Below are positions 18,771-27,863 of a DNA stretch of 64,000 nucleotides, in pieces. The stretch comes from Saccharopolyspora gloriosae (GTDB taxonomy: Bacteria; Actinomycetota; Actinomycetes; Mycobacteriales; Pseudonocardiaceae). The position numbers and the translations under genes were made by a program. The notes beneath the pieces were generated by a model. It was not told the origin of the DNA and did not search any database. It was given only the letters and a program-made list of their open reading frames with translations. Location: contig NZ_CP059557.1 in NCBI RefSeq assembly GCF_022828475.1, positions 5,193,470-5,257,469 on the forward strand, in the 5' to 3' direction. Each line of letters begins with the position of its first letter. Position 1 is the stretch's first letter.

Positions 18771-19028
18771 GAAGCGGGGGGGTAATTCTTCTGAACACTC
18801 CGCAATAGCACAATGGGATTATCTTCATGCGCAGAGCGTGACCGATCTTGCGGGGTCCTGACCAGCGCCTCCCCGAATCCGCCACCGATGCCGCATCCGG
18901 AGCGCGCGCGGAACGATCTCCCTATGAGATCCACCACCTGCGGACGGGCGAGCGGCCACGCCGAGCTCGTGCGCAGTGATCGGACCGCGAGCGGCGGGCA
19001 CCTCCGAACCGGCCGCCGAGCCGTCGGC

Positions 19029-20423
19029 TCACACCCGGTTGAGCCGATCCAGCAGCACCGCCGAAGCGACCGCGTAGGCACCGCCGTGCCGCACCGAGGT
19101 CACGACCGCCCGGTCCGACGTCGCCACCACCAGCTGCCTGCCCTGCGGCTCCGCGCTCACCAGCGACCGGATCACATCATCGGCGATCACCCCGGGATCG
19201 CTGAACAGCACCCGCACCCCGCGCGGCCCGGCGGTGGGGACGGCGAGCACGTCGGCGCCGTCGAACACCACGGTCACCTCCGCGCCGGTGCGCGCCGCCA
19301 GCGCCGCCAGCTGGTGCGCCAGGCGGTTGCGCTGATCGGCCAACGGCAGGTCCGGATAGCCCGTCTTGGTCACGTTGTAGCCGTCGACGATCAGGTGCAC
19401 CGCGGGCAGCGCGAGCAGCCGGTCCAGCGCCGACGCGTCCGCCACCTGGCCCGTGACGCCGGAATCGGTGCGCACCCGCTGCACCACGTCCGCCGGGCGC
19501 GGCCCGTGCCCGCCCGCTCGCAGTTCCCGGCGCAGCCCGCCGAGCGCGCCCTCCATGGTCTCCAGCAGCAGCGAGATCCGGACCTCGTCGCCCTGACGGG
19601 CCTCCCTGGCCGATTGCCGGGCCACTTCCGTTTCGGCGGCGGCCCGCTGGGCGCGTTCGCGTTCCTCCTGCGCCTTCGCCTGCTCGCGGTCCCGCTGGGC
19701 GCGCAGATCCGCCACCTCCGCCTCGACCAGCCGGTGCGCCTCGGCGAGCTCCGCGCGGGCGGCCTGCGCGTCGTCCTTGGCGTCGCGCAGGCGCTGGCCC
19801 TGTTCCCGCAGCCGCTTGCGCAACCGGTCGGCCTCGGTGCCGGATTCGTCGCCCGCCTGCTCCTGCGCGCGCCGCGCCTCGGCGAGCTCGCGCTGCAACC
19901 GTTCGGCGTCACCGGTCAACCGCTGCGCCCGGGCCAGCGCGGAATCCCGCTCGCCGCGCAACCTCCCCTGCTCCACGCGGAACGCGACGAGCTCCAAGTA
20001 GTGCGCCGTGTTCGGCTCCCCCAGCAGGACTCCCGCCGCGGCGACCACCACCGGATCCGAGTTGACCGTGTCCAGGCCCTCAGGGCGGTTCTCGCGGCAC
20101 CAATCGACGACCGCGGTGCGGAACACCGCCGAGTCCCGCAACGCCGCGATCAGCGGCCCCTGGCCGAGCTTCGCCCGCTTGGCGGGCGCGAACCGCACCA
20201 CGGGGCGCAGCGGCACGGGCACGTCGGAGGGACGCATGCTCGCCAGCGCCTCCGCGCCGAGCTCGGCGAGCCTGGCGCGCACCGGCACGGGCAGTTCCTC
20301 CGGGTCACCGGCCGGACAGGACTCGGAGACCTCGTCCGAAACGCCGTTCGGCGCCTGCCGCGGACTGTCCACAGCAGACTCTTCGGTGCGCGGGTCATCA
20401 GCACCCGACGTCGGCGGAACCAC
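19029..20423 (-). CDS. NYN (PIN-like) domain endoribonuclease, YacP family
   Basis: A 464-residue protein. The C-terminal ~150 residues are an NYN/YacP domain with the acidic metal-site residues in LIVDGYNVTKTGY, VVFDGADV, FSDPGVIADDVIRSL and VATSDRAV; homologs cleave RNA. The middle (about 180-290) is a long charged coiled coil (EADRLRKRLREQGQRLRDAK). The N-terminal ~110 residues form a conserved helical block. The start is a GTG with TAGCCT exactly 6 nt upstream, so the transcript is probably leaderless. The promoter faces away from the exonuclease/UvrC fusion gene. Confidence 0.88.
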   Translation of the reverse strand: MVPPTSGADDPRTEESAVDSPRQAPNGVSDEVSESCPAGDPEELPVPVRARLAELGAEALASMRPSDVPVPLRPVVRFAPAKRAKLGQGPLIAALRDSAVFRTAVVDWCRENRPEGLDTVNSDPVVVAAAGVLLGEPNTAHYLELVAFRVEQGRLRGERDSALARAQRLTGDAERLQRELAEARRAQEQAGDESGTEADRLRKRLREQGQRLRDAKDDAQAARAELAEAHRLVEAEVADLRAQRDREQAKAQEERERAQRAAAETEVARQSAREARQGDEVRISLLLETMEGALGGLRRELRAGGHGPRPADVVQRVRTDSGVTGQVADASALDRLLALPAVHLIVDGYNVTKTGYPDLPLADQRNRLAHQLAALAARTGAEVTVVFDGADVLAVPTAGPRGVRVLFSDPGVIADDVIRSLVSAEPQGRQLVVATSDRAVVTSVRHGGAYAVASAVLLDRLNRV

Positions 20424-20435
20424 GGGACCAGGCTA
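20424..20435 (-). promoter_or_regulatory. Leaderless-type -10 box for the NYN RNase gene
   Basis: On the minus strand TAGCCT, 6 nt (GGTCCC), then GTG; no ribosome binding site. Confidence 0.6.
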
Positions 20436-20473
20436 GTCGGCCCCTTCCCGTTCACCCGATCCGGAGGTTGTCG

Positions 20474-22222
20474 GTGGCCGCCCGTAGCGTGCGCGCGATG
20501 ACCGGGGCGCAGCTGACCTTCGACGAGATCAACGACGACCTCCCCCTGCACGAGGCGACGTTCGTCGTGGTCGACCTCGAGACCACCGGCGGCAGCGCGC
20601 AGCGGGACTCGGTGACCGAGATCGGCGCGGTGAAGGTCCGCGGCGGTGAAGTGCTCGGCGAGTTCAGCACCCTCGTCGACCCCGGGTGCGGCATTCCGCC
20701 GATGGTCGTGTCGATCACCGGGATCACCGACGCCATGGTGCACGGGGCGCCGCGCTTCGACTCGGTGCTGCCCGCGTTCCTGGAGTTCAGCCGGGACAGC
20801 GTGCTGGTCGCCCACAACGCCCCGTTCGACGTCGGCTTCCTGCGGGCGCACTGCGAACGACTCGAACTGACCTGGCCGAAACCGCAGGTGCTGTGCACCG
20901 CGAAGCTCGCCCGCCGCGTGCTGAGCCGGGACGAGACGCCGAACCACAAGCTCGGCACCCTGGCCCGCGTGCTGCACGCCCGCACCACCCCGGTGCACCG
21001 CGCCCTCGACGACGCCCGCGCCACCGTCGACGTGCTGCACGCGCTGCTGGAGCGCCTCGGCCCGCTGGGCGTGCGGACGGTACCCGAGCTGCTGGAGCAC
21101 CTGCCGGACGTGACGCCGCAGCAACGGCGCAACCGCGGGCTGGCCGACGACCTGCCGAGCGCACCGGGCGTGTACCTGTTCCGCGGCCCGAACGACGAGG
21201 TCCTCTACGTCGGCACGGCCTCCGATCTGCGACGCCGGGTGCGGCAGTACTTCACCGCGGGGGAACGCCGCGGCCGGGTACGGGAGATGGCCGGGCTCGC
21301 GCAACGGGTGGATCACGTGGAGTGCGCGCATCCGCTGGAGGCCGAAGTGCGGGAGCTGCGGCTGCTCGGCGCGCACCAGCCGCGCTACAACCGCCGCTCG
21401 AAGTTCCCGAAGCGCACCTGGTGGGTCGTGCTCACCGAGGAGGCGTTCCCCCGGCTCTCGATCGTGCGCACCGCCCGCGATGGGGCGCTGGGGCCGTTCC
21501 GTTCTCGGACGGCGGCCGGTGAGGCGGTGGAGACCTTGCAGGCGGGCACGATGCTGCGCCGGTGCACCGATCGGATCCCCGCGCGGAACCCGCGGGGGCG
21601 GCCGTGCGCGGTGTACGAGCTGGGGCGCTGCGCGGCACCGTGCGCCGGCCACCAGAGCGTCGAGGAGTACGCGCCGCAGGTCGTCTCGGTGCGCGAAGTG
21701 ATCTCCGGCGGTACCGCCCCGAACACCGGAGGCGGACTGCTGGAGCGGCTCAACACCGAACTCGACCGGCTCGCCGCGGAGCAGCGCTTCGAGGACGCCG
21801 CCGCGGCCCGCGACCGGCTCGCCGGGCTGGTGCGCGCGCTCGACCAGGCGCAGCGCTGGGCCGCGCTGGCCGCGGTGCCCGAGCTGGTGGCGGCCCGCCC
21901 GGACGGCGCGGGCGGCTGGCAGCTCGCCGTGGTGCGCCACGGCAGGCTCGCCGCCGCGGGAAACGCGCGACGCGGCGTGCCGCCGATGCCGATCGTGGAC
22001 GCCCTCCAGGCCGCGGCCGAAACGGTGCTGCCCGAGCCCGGCCCGCTGCGCGGAGCCCCCGCCGACGAAGTGCGCGTCGTGCACCGCTGGCTCACCACCG
22101 GCGGCACCCGCCTGGTCCGCTGCGCGGTCCCGTGGTCGGAACCCGCAGGCTCAGCCGCTTCCTGGCGCACCTGGCTCGACCGCGCGACCCAGGCCCGAAC
22201 CCCGTATCCCGCCGCCGACTGA
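20474..22222 (+). CDS. DEDDh 3'-5' exonuclease fused to a GIY-YIG (UvrC-N-like) nuclease
   Basis: A protein of about 582 residues combining two nuclease modules. Residues ~20-195 are a DNA polymerase III epsilon-like exonuclease (VVVDLETTGG, VAHNAPFDVGFL, HRALDDARATVDVL with the last His-Asp). Residues ~220-330 form a GIY-YIG domain (APGVYLFRGPNDEVLYVG), followed by a UvrC-like region (CAAPCAGHQSVEEY and a UvrB-interaction-like helix). Mycobacterial Rv2191 has the same design, and a role in excision-type DNA repair is likely. The GTG at 20474 has GGAGG 6 nt before it; TTG at 20468 and ATG at 20498 are alternatives. Confidence 0.9.
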   Translation: MAARSVRAMTGAQLTFDEINDDLPLHEATFVVVDLETTGGSAQRDSVTEIGAVKVRGGEVLGEFSTLVDPGCGIPPMVVSITGITDAMVHGAPRFDSVLPAFLEFSRDSVLVAHNAPFDVGFLRAHCERLELTWPKPQVLCTAKLARRVLSRDETPNHKLGTLARVLHARTTPVHRALDDARATVDVLHALLERLGPLGVRTVPELLEHLPDVTPQQRRNRGLADDLPSAPGVYLFRGPNDEVLYVGTASDLRRRVRQYFTAGERRGRVREMAGLAQRVDHVECAHPLEAEVRELRLLGAHQPRYNRRSKFPKRTWWVVLTEEAFPRLSIVRTARDGALGPFRSRTAAGEAVETLQAGTMLRRCTDRIPARNPRGRPCAVYELGRCAAPCAGHQSVEEYAPQVVSVREVISGGTAPNTGGGLLERLNTELDRLAAEQRFEDAAAARDRLAGLVRALDQAQRWAALAAVPELVAARPDGAGGWQLAVVRHGRLAAAGNARRGVPPMPIVDALQAAAETVLPEPGPLRGAPADEVRVVHRWLTTGGTRLVRCAVPWSEPAGSAASWRTWLDRATQARTPYPAAD

Positions 22223-22251
22223 GCCCTCGCCGCTGCGCCCCCATCCCCATC

Positions 22252-22365
22252 AGGTGAATGGCCCATTCGACCGACAGGACCGGGCGAAGGAGACATTGAC
22301 CTGACCCCGCCGGTGAGGTGAACGGCCCGTTCGACCAGAGGGACCGGGCGAAGGAGCACTCACCT
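22252..22365 (+). repeat. Two tandem ~50-bp repeats with covarying mini-hairpins
   Basis: Copy 1 is 22252-22302 and copy 2 is 22316-22365. Both read AGGTGAA, a hairpin, TTCGACC, a short variable spacer, GGACCGGGCGAAGGAG, and end in a TCACCT-like motif that is inverted relative to the AGGTGA start. The hairpin is GAATGG-C-CCATTC in copy 1 and GAACGG-C-CCGTTC in copy 2, a compensatory T-A to C-G change. Lies between the exonuclease stop and the qcrB terminator. Function unknown. Confidence 0.75.
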
Positions 22366-22402
22366 CACATGGGCGCCGGGGCGGCGAGCGGAGCTCACGA
22401 CG

Positions 22403-22442
22403 CGGAGCGGCCCGGCACCCGCTGGGGTGCCGGGCCGCTCCG
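22403..22442 (-). terminator. Terminator downstream of qcrB
   Basis: A long GC-rich stem (CGGAGCGGCCCGGCACCC with GGGTGCCGGGCCGCTCCG) and a 4-nt loop, 14 bp after the qcrB stop. It ends the ctaE-qcrCAB transcript and may also block readthrough from the opposite side. Confidence 0.85.
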
Positions 22443-22455
22443 GGAACGATCAGGC

Positions 22456-24120
22456 TCACTCGGAAGGCTGCTGCGGCCTTCCGGAGACCAACTCGCGATC
22501 CTCCTGCGCCTCGTGCTCCAAGCGCTCGTTCTCCGCCTTGGCACGGTTGAGGGCCTCGGTCTCCTCGGCCGGGTCCGGCTTGAGCCAGCTGCCCTCGATC
22601 GGAGTGCCCGCGGCACCGAGCTTGTTCATCTTGCTCGGCACCGGCGCGCCCTGGTAGGGCAACTCCTCCGGGTGACCGTGCGAGTCCACCGGCCCGAGCG
22701 GCTGGTGCACCTCGATGAACTCACCATGCGGCAACCGCTTGATGATGCCGGTCTCCACGCCGTGCTCCAGCACCTCGCGGTCGGCCCGCTGCAGACCCAG
22801 GCAGATCCGGTAGGTGATGTAGTACGTGATCGGCGGCGCCAGCAGCAGCCCGATCCGGCCGGCCCACGTCATCGCGTTCAGCGAGATGTTCAGCTCGAAC
22901 GCGACCACGTCGTTCATGCCGGAGATCATCAGCACCGCGAAGAAGGACAGCGCCATCATGCCGAGGCTCGTGCGTACCGGGTTGTCCCGCGGACGCTGCA
23001 GCAGGTTGTGGTGCGCGTTGTCCCCGCTGAGCTTCCGCTCGATCATCGGGTAGGCGATCAGCAGCGTGAACATGATGCCCATGCCGATCGCGCCGCAGAA
23101 GAACACCGGCGGCACCGTGTACGGCCCGAGGTAGAGCTCCCAGGCCGGCCAGATCCGCAGGATGCCGTCCGCCCACATCAGGTACCAGTCCGGCTGCGAG
23201 GCCGCCGAGACCTGCGAACCGAGGTACGGCCCGAGGTTCCAGATCGCGTTGATCTGGAACAACCCGCTCATCATCGCCAGGACGCCGGTGGTCAGCGCGA
23301 AGAACGCACCGCTCTTGAGCGCGAAGGTCGGCAGAATGCGAATGCCGACGACGTTGGTCTCCTTGCGCTTGGCGCCCGGGAACTGGGTGTGCTTCTGGTA
23401 CCAGACCAGCGCCAAGTGCGCCGCGACCAGGCCCAGCATGATCCCCGGCAGCACCAGCACGTGCAGGATGTAGAGCCGCGGAATGATCTCCATGCCGGGG
23501 AATTCGCCGCCGAACAGCGCCCAGTGCATCCAGGTGCCCAGCACCGGGATCGACAGCACGATGCCGGACATGGTGGCGCGGACACCGGTACCGGAGAGCA
23601 GGTCGTCCGGCAGCGAGTAGCCGAAGAAGCCCTCGAACATGCCCAGGATCAGCAGCAGCGAGCCGATGACCCAGTTCCCCTCACGCGGGCGCCGGAACGC
23701 ACCGGTGAAGAAGATCCGGAACATGTGGGCCATCATCCCGGCCACGAACAGCAGCGCCGCCCAGTGGTGCAGCTGCCGGATGAACAGACCGCCGCGCACC
23801 TCGAACGAGATGTCCAGGGTGCTCGCGAACGCCTTGGACATCTCGACGTCCTGCAGGTTCCGGAACACACCGTCGTAGGTGACCTCCTCCATGGAGGGGT
23901 CGAAGAACAGCGACAGGTAGATCCCGGTCAGGATCAGGATGATGAAGGTGTAGAGCGCGATCTCACCGAGCAGGAACGACCAGTGCGTCGGGAAGACCTT
24001 GTTGAGCTGGCGCCGGATGCCGGGCGCCATGTTGTAACGGCTGTCGGCCTCGTCGGCCGCAGTTGCCGCCTTCCGGTAGAGCTTGCTCTCCGGCTTGGTG
24101 GGCGTCGTGATCGAACTCAT
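22456..24120 (-). CDS. qcrB: Cytochrome bc1 complex cytochrome b subunit
   Basis: A 554-residue integral membrane protein with the quinol-oxidation site and two b hemes of the actinobacterial bcc complex. Heme-ligand histidines fall in [20 protein letters not shown] and in [14 protein letters not shown]. The Qo-site motif is PDWY (QPDWYLMW), and about nine hydrophobic helices are visible. A C-terminal cytoplasmic extension of about 100 residues is typical of actinobacteria. The ATG overlaps the qcrA stop (ATGA). The complex passes electrons from menaquinol through QcrC heme c directly to the aa3 oxidase (CtaC/D/E/F). Confidence 0.96.
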   Translation of the reverse strand: MSSITTPTKPESKLYRKAATAADEADSRYNMAPGIRRQLNKVFPTHWSFLLGEIALYTFIILILTGIYLSLFFDPSMEEVTYDGVFRNLQDVEMSKAFASTLDISFEVRGGLFIRQLHHWAALLFVAGMMAHMFRIFFTGAFRRPREGNWVIGSLLLILGMFEGFFGYSLPDDLLSGTGVRATMSGIVLSIPVLGTWMHWALFGGEFPGMEIIPRLYILHVLVLPGIMLGLVAAHLALVWYQKHTQFPGAKRKETNVVGIRILPTFALKSGAFFALTTGVLAMMSGLFQINAIWNLGPYLGSQVSAASQPDWYLMWADGILRIWPAWELYLGPYTVPPVFFCGAIGMGIMFTLLIAYPMIERKLSGDNAHHNLLQRPRDNPVRTSLGMMALSFFAVLMISGMNDVVAFELNISLNAMTWAGRIGLLLAPPITYYITYRICLGLQRADREVLEHGVETGIIKRLPHGEFIEVHQPLGPVDSHGHPEELPYQGAPVPSKMNKLGAAGTPIEGSWLKPDPAEETEALNRAKAENERLEHEAQEDRELVSGRPQQPSE

Positions 24121-25277
24121 GAGTTTCGCTCCCAGTACGCTGGGCCGACCGGCTCGATGAAGTCGTGCTCGGCCACGAAATATCCCTCTTCGTCCACCGT
24201 GATCGGTAGTTGCGGCAGGGAACGGGTGGCCGGACCGAACACCGGCTTGGCGTATGTGTTGACCACGTCGAACTGCGATTGGTGGCAGGGGCAGAGCAGG
24301 CGGCCGGTCTGCTGCTCGAACAGCGAGGTCGGGCAGCCCACGTGGGTGCACACCTTCGAGTAAGCGTAGTAGTCGCCGTAGTTGAAGTCTTCCTGGCCCT
24401 TGCGCTTGACCGGAGCACTGCCCGGCCGCAGCCGGATCAGCATCACCGGGGCGTCGCTGCGGCGCAGCACCGAGGCGAGCTTGTGCTCGTCCTCGCGGTC
24501 GGACTCGCGGAACGGGAAGACCGTCTCGAAGCCGCCGGCGTCGATGTCCTCCGGGCGCAGCAGCGACACGTCGTGCGGGTCGCCGGTGTCACGCCGCAGG
24601 TAGATCTTCTCGTCGGTCTCCTTCATCCACGCCGTGTGCTTGAGGGAGTCGGGTCCGTCGGTGGCCCACGGGTCGCGGACGAAACCGCCGATGGCGATCA
24701 CGCCGGTGCCCAGGCCCAGCGCGGCCCCGCCGAAGCCCAGCGTGCGACGGATCATGGAGCGCCGGGCGAAACCGCTGCGCACGCCGGTGTCGGCGAGGAT
24801 CGCGGTCGTCGTCTGCTTGTCGACCTCTTCGGAACCGTGCCCGTCGTGGCGCTGCTGGACGGCGACCTCGTGCGGGATCAGCTTCTTGGCGTAGAGCACC
24901 ACGCCCACACCCACCGCGAAGATCGACAGCCCCAGGAACAGGCCGATCAGCGGGGTGTAGAGGTTGTAGAGGAAGTACTCCCGGCCACCCTGCTGCGGGG
25001 TGACGTAGGCCCACGGCCAGAAGATGAACACCGCGATGAACGCGATCGCGGAGAAACCGGAGAGCGCGAACCACGCGGCGACCGACCGCTCGGCGCGGCG
25101 CTCGGCGCGGGTGTTCTCCACCGGGAACGGGTCCTGGTAGTGGATGAGCTCGACGTCGTCGAGCGCCAATCCCAGCCGCATCTTCTCGTCGCGGCTCATC
25201 TCGGCCAGTTCGGCCTCGGTGTAGTCCCGCTTGGGGCTTGCCTGCCCGTCTTCTCGCGGGGTGTCACTTGCACTCAT
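24117..25277 (-). CDS. qcrA: Cytochrome bc1 complex Rieske iron-sulfur subunit
   Basis: A 386-residue membrane-anchored 2Fe-2S protein. The N-terminal ~65 residues are cytoplasmic, then come three membrane helices (residues ~70-145 and ~185-205, the last [20 protein letters not shown]), a hallmark of actinobacterial QcrA. The Rieske domain has cluster ligands in CTHVGCP and CPCHQSQFD. The ATG at 25277 overlaps the qcrC stop by 4 bp, so I prefer it to a start six codons upstream. It transfers electrons from quinol at QcrB to the di-heme cytochrome QcrC. Confidence 0.95.
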   Translation of the reverse strand: MSASDTPREDGQASPKRDYTEAELAEMSRDEKMRLGLALDDVELIHYQDPFPVENTRAERRAERSVAAWFALSGFSAIAFIAVFIFWPWAYVTPQQGGREYFLYNLYTPLIGLFLGLSIFAVGVGVVLYAKKLIPHEVAVQQRHDGHGSEEVDKQTTTAILADTGVRSGFARRSMIRRTLGFGGAALGLGTGVIAIGGFVRDPWATDGPDSLKHTAWMKETDEKIYLRRDTGDPHDVSLLRPEDIDAGGFETVFPFRESDREDEHKLASVLRRSDAPVMLIRLRPGSAPVKRKGQEDFNYGDYYAYSKVCTHVGCPTSLFEQQTGRLLCPCHQSQFDVVNTYAKPVFGPATRSLPQLPITVDEEGYFVAEHDFIEPVGPAYWERNS

Positions 25278-26076
25278 GCCCTGGCTCCGATCCACAGGGT
25301 GATGCCGATCAGCGCGCCGAGTCCGACGACCCAGGCGATGACGCTCTCCGAAGCGGGGCCGAAGCCACCGGCCGAGCTGCCGCCGGGATTGTTGTTGTTG
25401 TCCGTCACGGACTTGACGTACGCGATGATGTCCTTCTTCTCCTCCGGCGTGAGCTGCCGGTCGGAGAACTTCGGCATGTTCTGCGGACCGGTGAGCATCG
25501 CCTCGTAGATCTGCTGCTCGCTGGCCGGGTCGAGGTGCGGCGCGAACTTGCCGGACGACATCGCGATGCCGCGGCCGGTGAAGTTGTGGCAGGAGGCGCA
25601 GTTGAGGCGGAACAGCTCACCGCCGCGCGCCGAGTCGCCCGTCGCGGCCGCACCGGCGGTGTCCGGGGATTCCGGGCCGCCGCCGTAGGTCTGCACGTAG
25701 GCGGACATCGCGTCGATCTCCTCGGGGGAGAACTTCGCGGGCTTGCGGATGGCCTGGGCTTCCTGGCGGACCATCGGCATGCGGCCGGAGGAGACCTGGA
25801 AGTGCACCGCGGCCTCGCCGACGCCGACCAGGCTCGGGCCGCGGTCCTTGACCCCGCCCAGGTTCGCGCCGTGGCAGCTGATGCACGCGTTGTTGTAGAG
25901 CTGCTCGCCCTGCCTGACCAGCGCCGGGTCCGCCGCGGCGTGCGCGGTCTGCGGCTCGGGGTCAGGACGGTGTACAGCCCGCCCGCGCCGACCAAGGCGA
26001 TCCCGAGCGCGAGGACACCGGAGAGCCTGCGCCGGAACTTGGATCCCGCGCGGTTCCGTTTCTTGATGGTGGTCAT
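25274..26076 (-). CDS. qcrC: Cytochrome bc1 complex di-heme cytochrome c subunit (frameshifted as sequenced)
   Basis: Encodes the di-heme cytochrome c that links bc1 to the aa3 oxidase. The N-terminal anchor ([20 protein letters not shown]) is in one frame. Both CxxCH heme motifs ([13 protein letters not shown] and [12 protein letters not shown]) and the C-terminal membrane helix are in another. The frames meet at about 25957-25968, where one extra C in the C-run (minus strand CTGACCCCGAGCCG) would restore a 267-residue QcrC of normal size. Without it the product ends early and lacks both hemes. Since the gene is central to respiration, a sequencing indel is the simplest explanation. Confidence 0.88.
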
Positions 26077-26141
26077 GAGTGCGGCAACCCTTGCTGTCAG
26101 GTTCGGGGTGTTACGTGGCGGCCCTGGTTAAGACCGGTGAA

Positions 26142-26753
26142 TCACGGAACGAGGTAGATCACGGCGAACAGTCCGATCCACACGATGTCGACGAAGTGCC
26201 AGTAGTACGACACGACGATCGCCGCGATGGCCTGTGCCGGGGTGAACTTGCTCAGCTTGGTTCGGATGAGCAGGAACACGAAGGCGATGAGTCCGCCGAT
26301 GACGTGCAGGCCGTGGAAGCCGGTCGTCATGAAGAACACGGTGCCGAAGGCCGACGAGGCGATCGTGGTGTGGTGCGCGGTGACCAGCGTGTAGTACTCG
26401 CCCGCCTGCCCCAGCGTGAAGATCGTGCCCATGATCAGGGTCACCACGTACCAGCGGCGGAGGCCGAACACATCTCCGCGCTCGGCCGCGAAAACACCCC
26501 ACTGGCAGGTGAACGAGGACGCCACCAGGATCACCGTGAACGGGAGTGCGTAGGCGATGTTCAGCTCGCTGGGCGCCGGTGGCCAAGCGCCCTCGTTCTG
26601 CGCCTTCACCGTGAAGAACATGGCGAAGAGTCCAGCGAAGAACATCAGCTCGCTGGCCAACCAAACGATGGTGCCGACGCTGACCATGTTCGGCCGGTTC
26701 AGCGAGTGCACGCGTTGACTGATTGAGGGCGCTGCCGTTGTCACGCGACGCAT
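26142..26753 (-). CDS. ctaE: Cytochrome c oxidase subunit III
   Basis: A 203-residue protein with five membrane helices, the short form of subunit III found in bacteria. Characteristic segments are [20 protein letters not shown] (helix 1), the GQAGEYY loop, [20 protein letters not shown], and the C-terminal [20 protein letters not shown]. First gene of the ctaE-qcrC-qcrA-qcrB cluster on the minus strand, 65 bp upstream of qcrC. The promoter should lie in the 85-bp interval shared with the divergent hypothetical gene. Subunit I (ctaD) is not in this window. Confidence 0.95.
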   Translation of the reverse strand: MRRVTTAAPSISQRVHSLNRPNMVSVGTIVWLASELMFFAGLFAMFFTVKAQNEGAWPPAPSELNIAYALPFTVILVASSFTCQWGVFAAERGDVFGLRRWYVVTLIMGTIFTLGQAGEYYTLVTAHHTTIASSAFGTVFFMTTGFHGLHVIGGLIAFVFLLIRTKLSKFTPAQAIAAIVVSYYWHFVDIVWIGLFAVIYLVP

Positions 26754-26838
26754 TATGTCCCGTGCGTTTTGCCCCTGCGCCCTCGGGTCCCGCGCGTGGC
26801 GTTTCAGTGATCAGATCGCGACCTGGAGGTAACTCGTT

Positions 26839-27291
26839 GTGATTAATTTTCGGCGTTTTTTGTCCCGCCTGGGGTTTCCGCTCGGCCAGAAGGGTGTCGC
26901 GGAGCCCGACTGGGACGATCCAGAGCTGATCGTCGTGGTCAGCGCCTTCGACGAGACCGAGGCCGCCTCCACCGCACTCTCCCGCTCGCAGCGGTGGGTC
27001 CCGGAGGCCGCCGCGGTGCTGCGCCACCACCTGCTGCTCCCGCCGGATTCGATCAGCACCGCCGCTGAACTGCTCGAACAGGACGGCTGGCGGTTGCGCC
27101 CCGATCCGGGCGACGAGCGAGTCCCGTTCGGCGCGGAGCCCGCGCCCGGCGAGAACCCGCTGTTCGCGGAGCGTGTGCAGAAACTCGACGCGTTGCATTG
27201 CTCACAGGAGAGCTCCCGGATGGCCGGACTCGCCCAGCGTCTGCACGGCAGGGCCGTCGGCTGGGTCGCGTTGCAGAACGAGCCCGGCTGA
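26839..27291 (+). CDS. Conserved hypothetical protein divergent from ctaE
   Basis: A 150-residue soluble protein of unknown function. There is no signal peptide or membrane helix. The N-terminus is basic (MINFRRFLSRLG) and the remainder is mixed alpha/beta with the conserved-looking segment DPELIVVVSAFDETEAASTA and a C-terminal helix SSRMAGLAQRLHGRAVGWVA. Start is GTG with GGAGG about 9 nt upstream. Divergent arrangement with ctaE suggests shared promoter DNA but not necessarily shared function. Confidence 0.75.
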   Translation: MINFRRFLSRLGFPLGQKGVAEPDWDDPELIVVVSAFDETEAASTALSRSQRWVPEAAAVLRHHLLLPPDSISTAAELLEQDGWRLRPDPGDERVPFGAEPAPGENPLFAERVQKLDALHCSQESSRMAGLAQRLHGRAVGWVALQNEPG

Positions 27292-27434
27292 GCACCGGGG
27301 CTCGTGGCGGCTACTGCTCACGCCTGTTCAGCCGCTAGCATCCGGAGATCACCGTCATCGAGGGCACCATCTCGTCGTCGGGCCGAGTCACCACAACGTC
27401 GTGAGCCGACCGCCTAGCCAGCGAGGAGCAGCTG

Positions 27435-27845
27435 ATGAGCACACCGACCACCACGATCCTGGTGTTCAGCCACCGGCCCGAAGTTCGCGAATCGATCATC
27501 AACGCGATCGGCAGACGGCCGGCGCCCGACCTGGCCAAGGTCGACTACGTCGAAGCGGGCAACGTCGCCGACGTGCTCACCGAGGTCGACGCGGGCCGCG
27601 CCGACCTGGTGGTGCTGGACGGCGAGGCACAGCCCACCGGCGGCATGGGGGTGTCGCGGCAGTTGAAGAACGAGATCGCGAACTGCCCGCCGATCGTGCT
27701 CACGGTGCGCAGGCGGGACGACCGATGGCTGGCGACCTGGTCGCAGGCCGACGCGGTGCTGGTGCACCCGCTGGATCCGTTGTCGTCCGCCGAAACCGTC
27801 GCAGAACTGATCCGCACCGCAGTGCCGTCCGCGGTGCGGGCCTGA
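27435..27845 (+). CDS. Receiver-like (CheY-fold) protein without output domain
   Basis: A 136-residue protein resembling a response-regulator receiver domain. The beta1 strand TTILVFSHRPEVRESI lacks the usual acidic pair; the potential phosphoacceptor Asp is in LVVLDGEAQPTGGMGV, and PPIVLTVRRRDDRW occupies the beta4 region. There is no DNA-binding domain. The acidic pocket is incomplete, so it may be a pseudo-receiver. It sits just upstream of trpD, 18 bp apart and co-directional. Ribosome site GAGGAG precedes the ATG. Confidence 0.75.
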   Translation: MSTPTTTILVFSHRPEVRESIINAIGRRPAPDLAKVDYVEAGNVADVLTEVDAGRADLVVLDGEAQPTGGMGVSRQLKNEIANCPPIVLTVRRRDDRWLATWSQADAVLVHPLDPLSSAETVAELIRTAVPSAVRA

Positions 27846-27863
27846 ACCACCCGGAGAACAATC

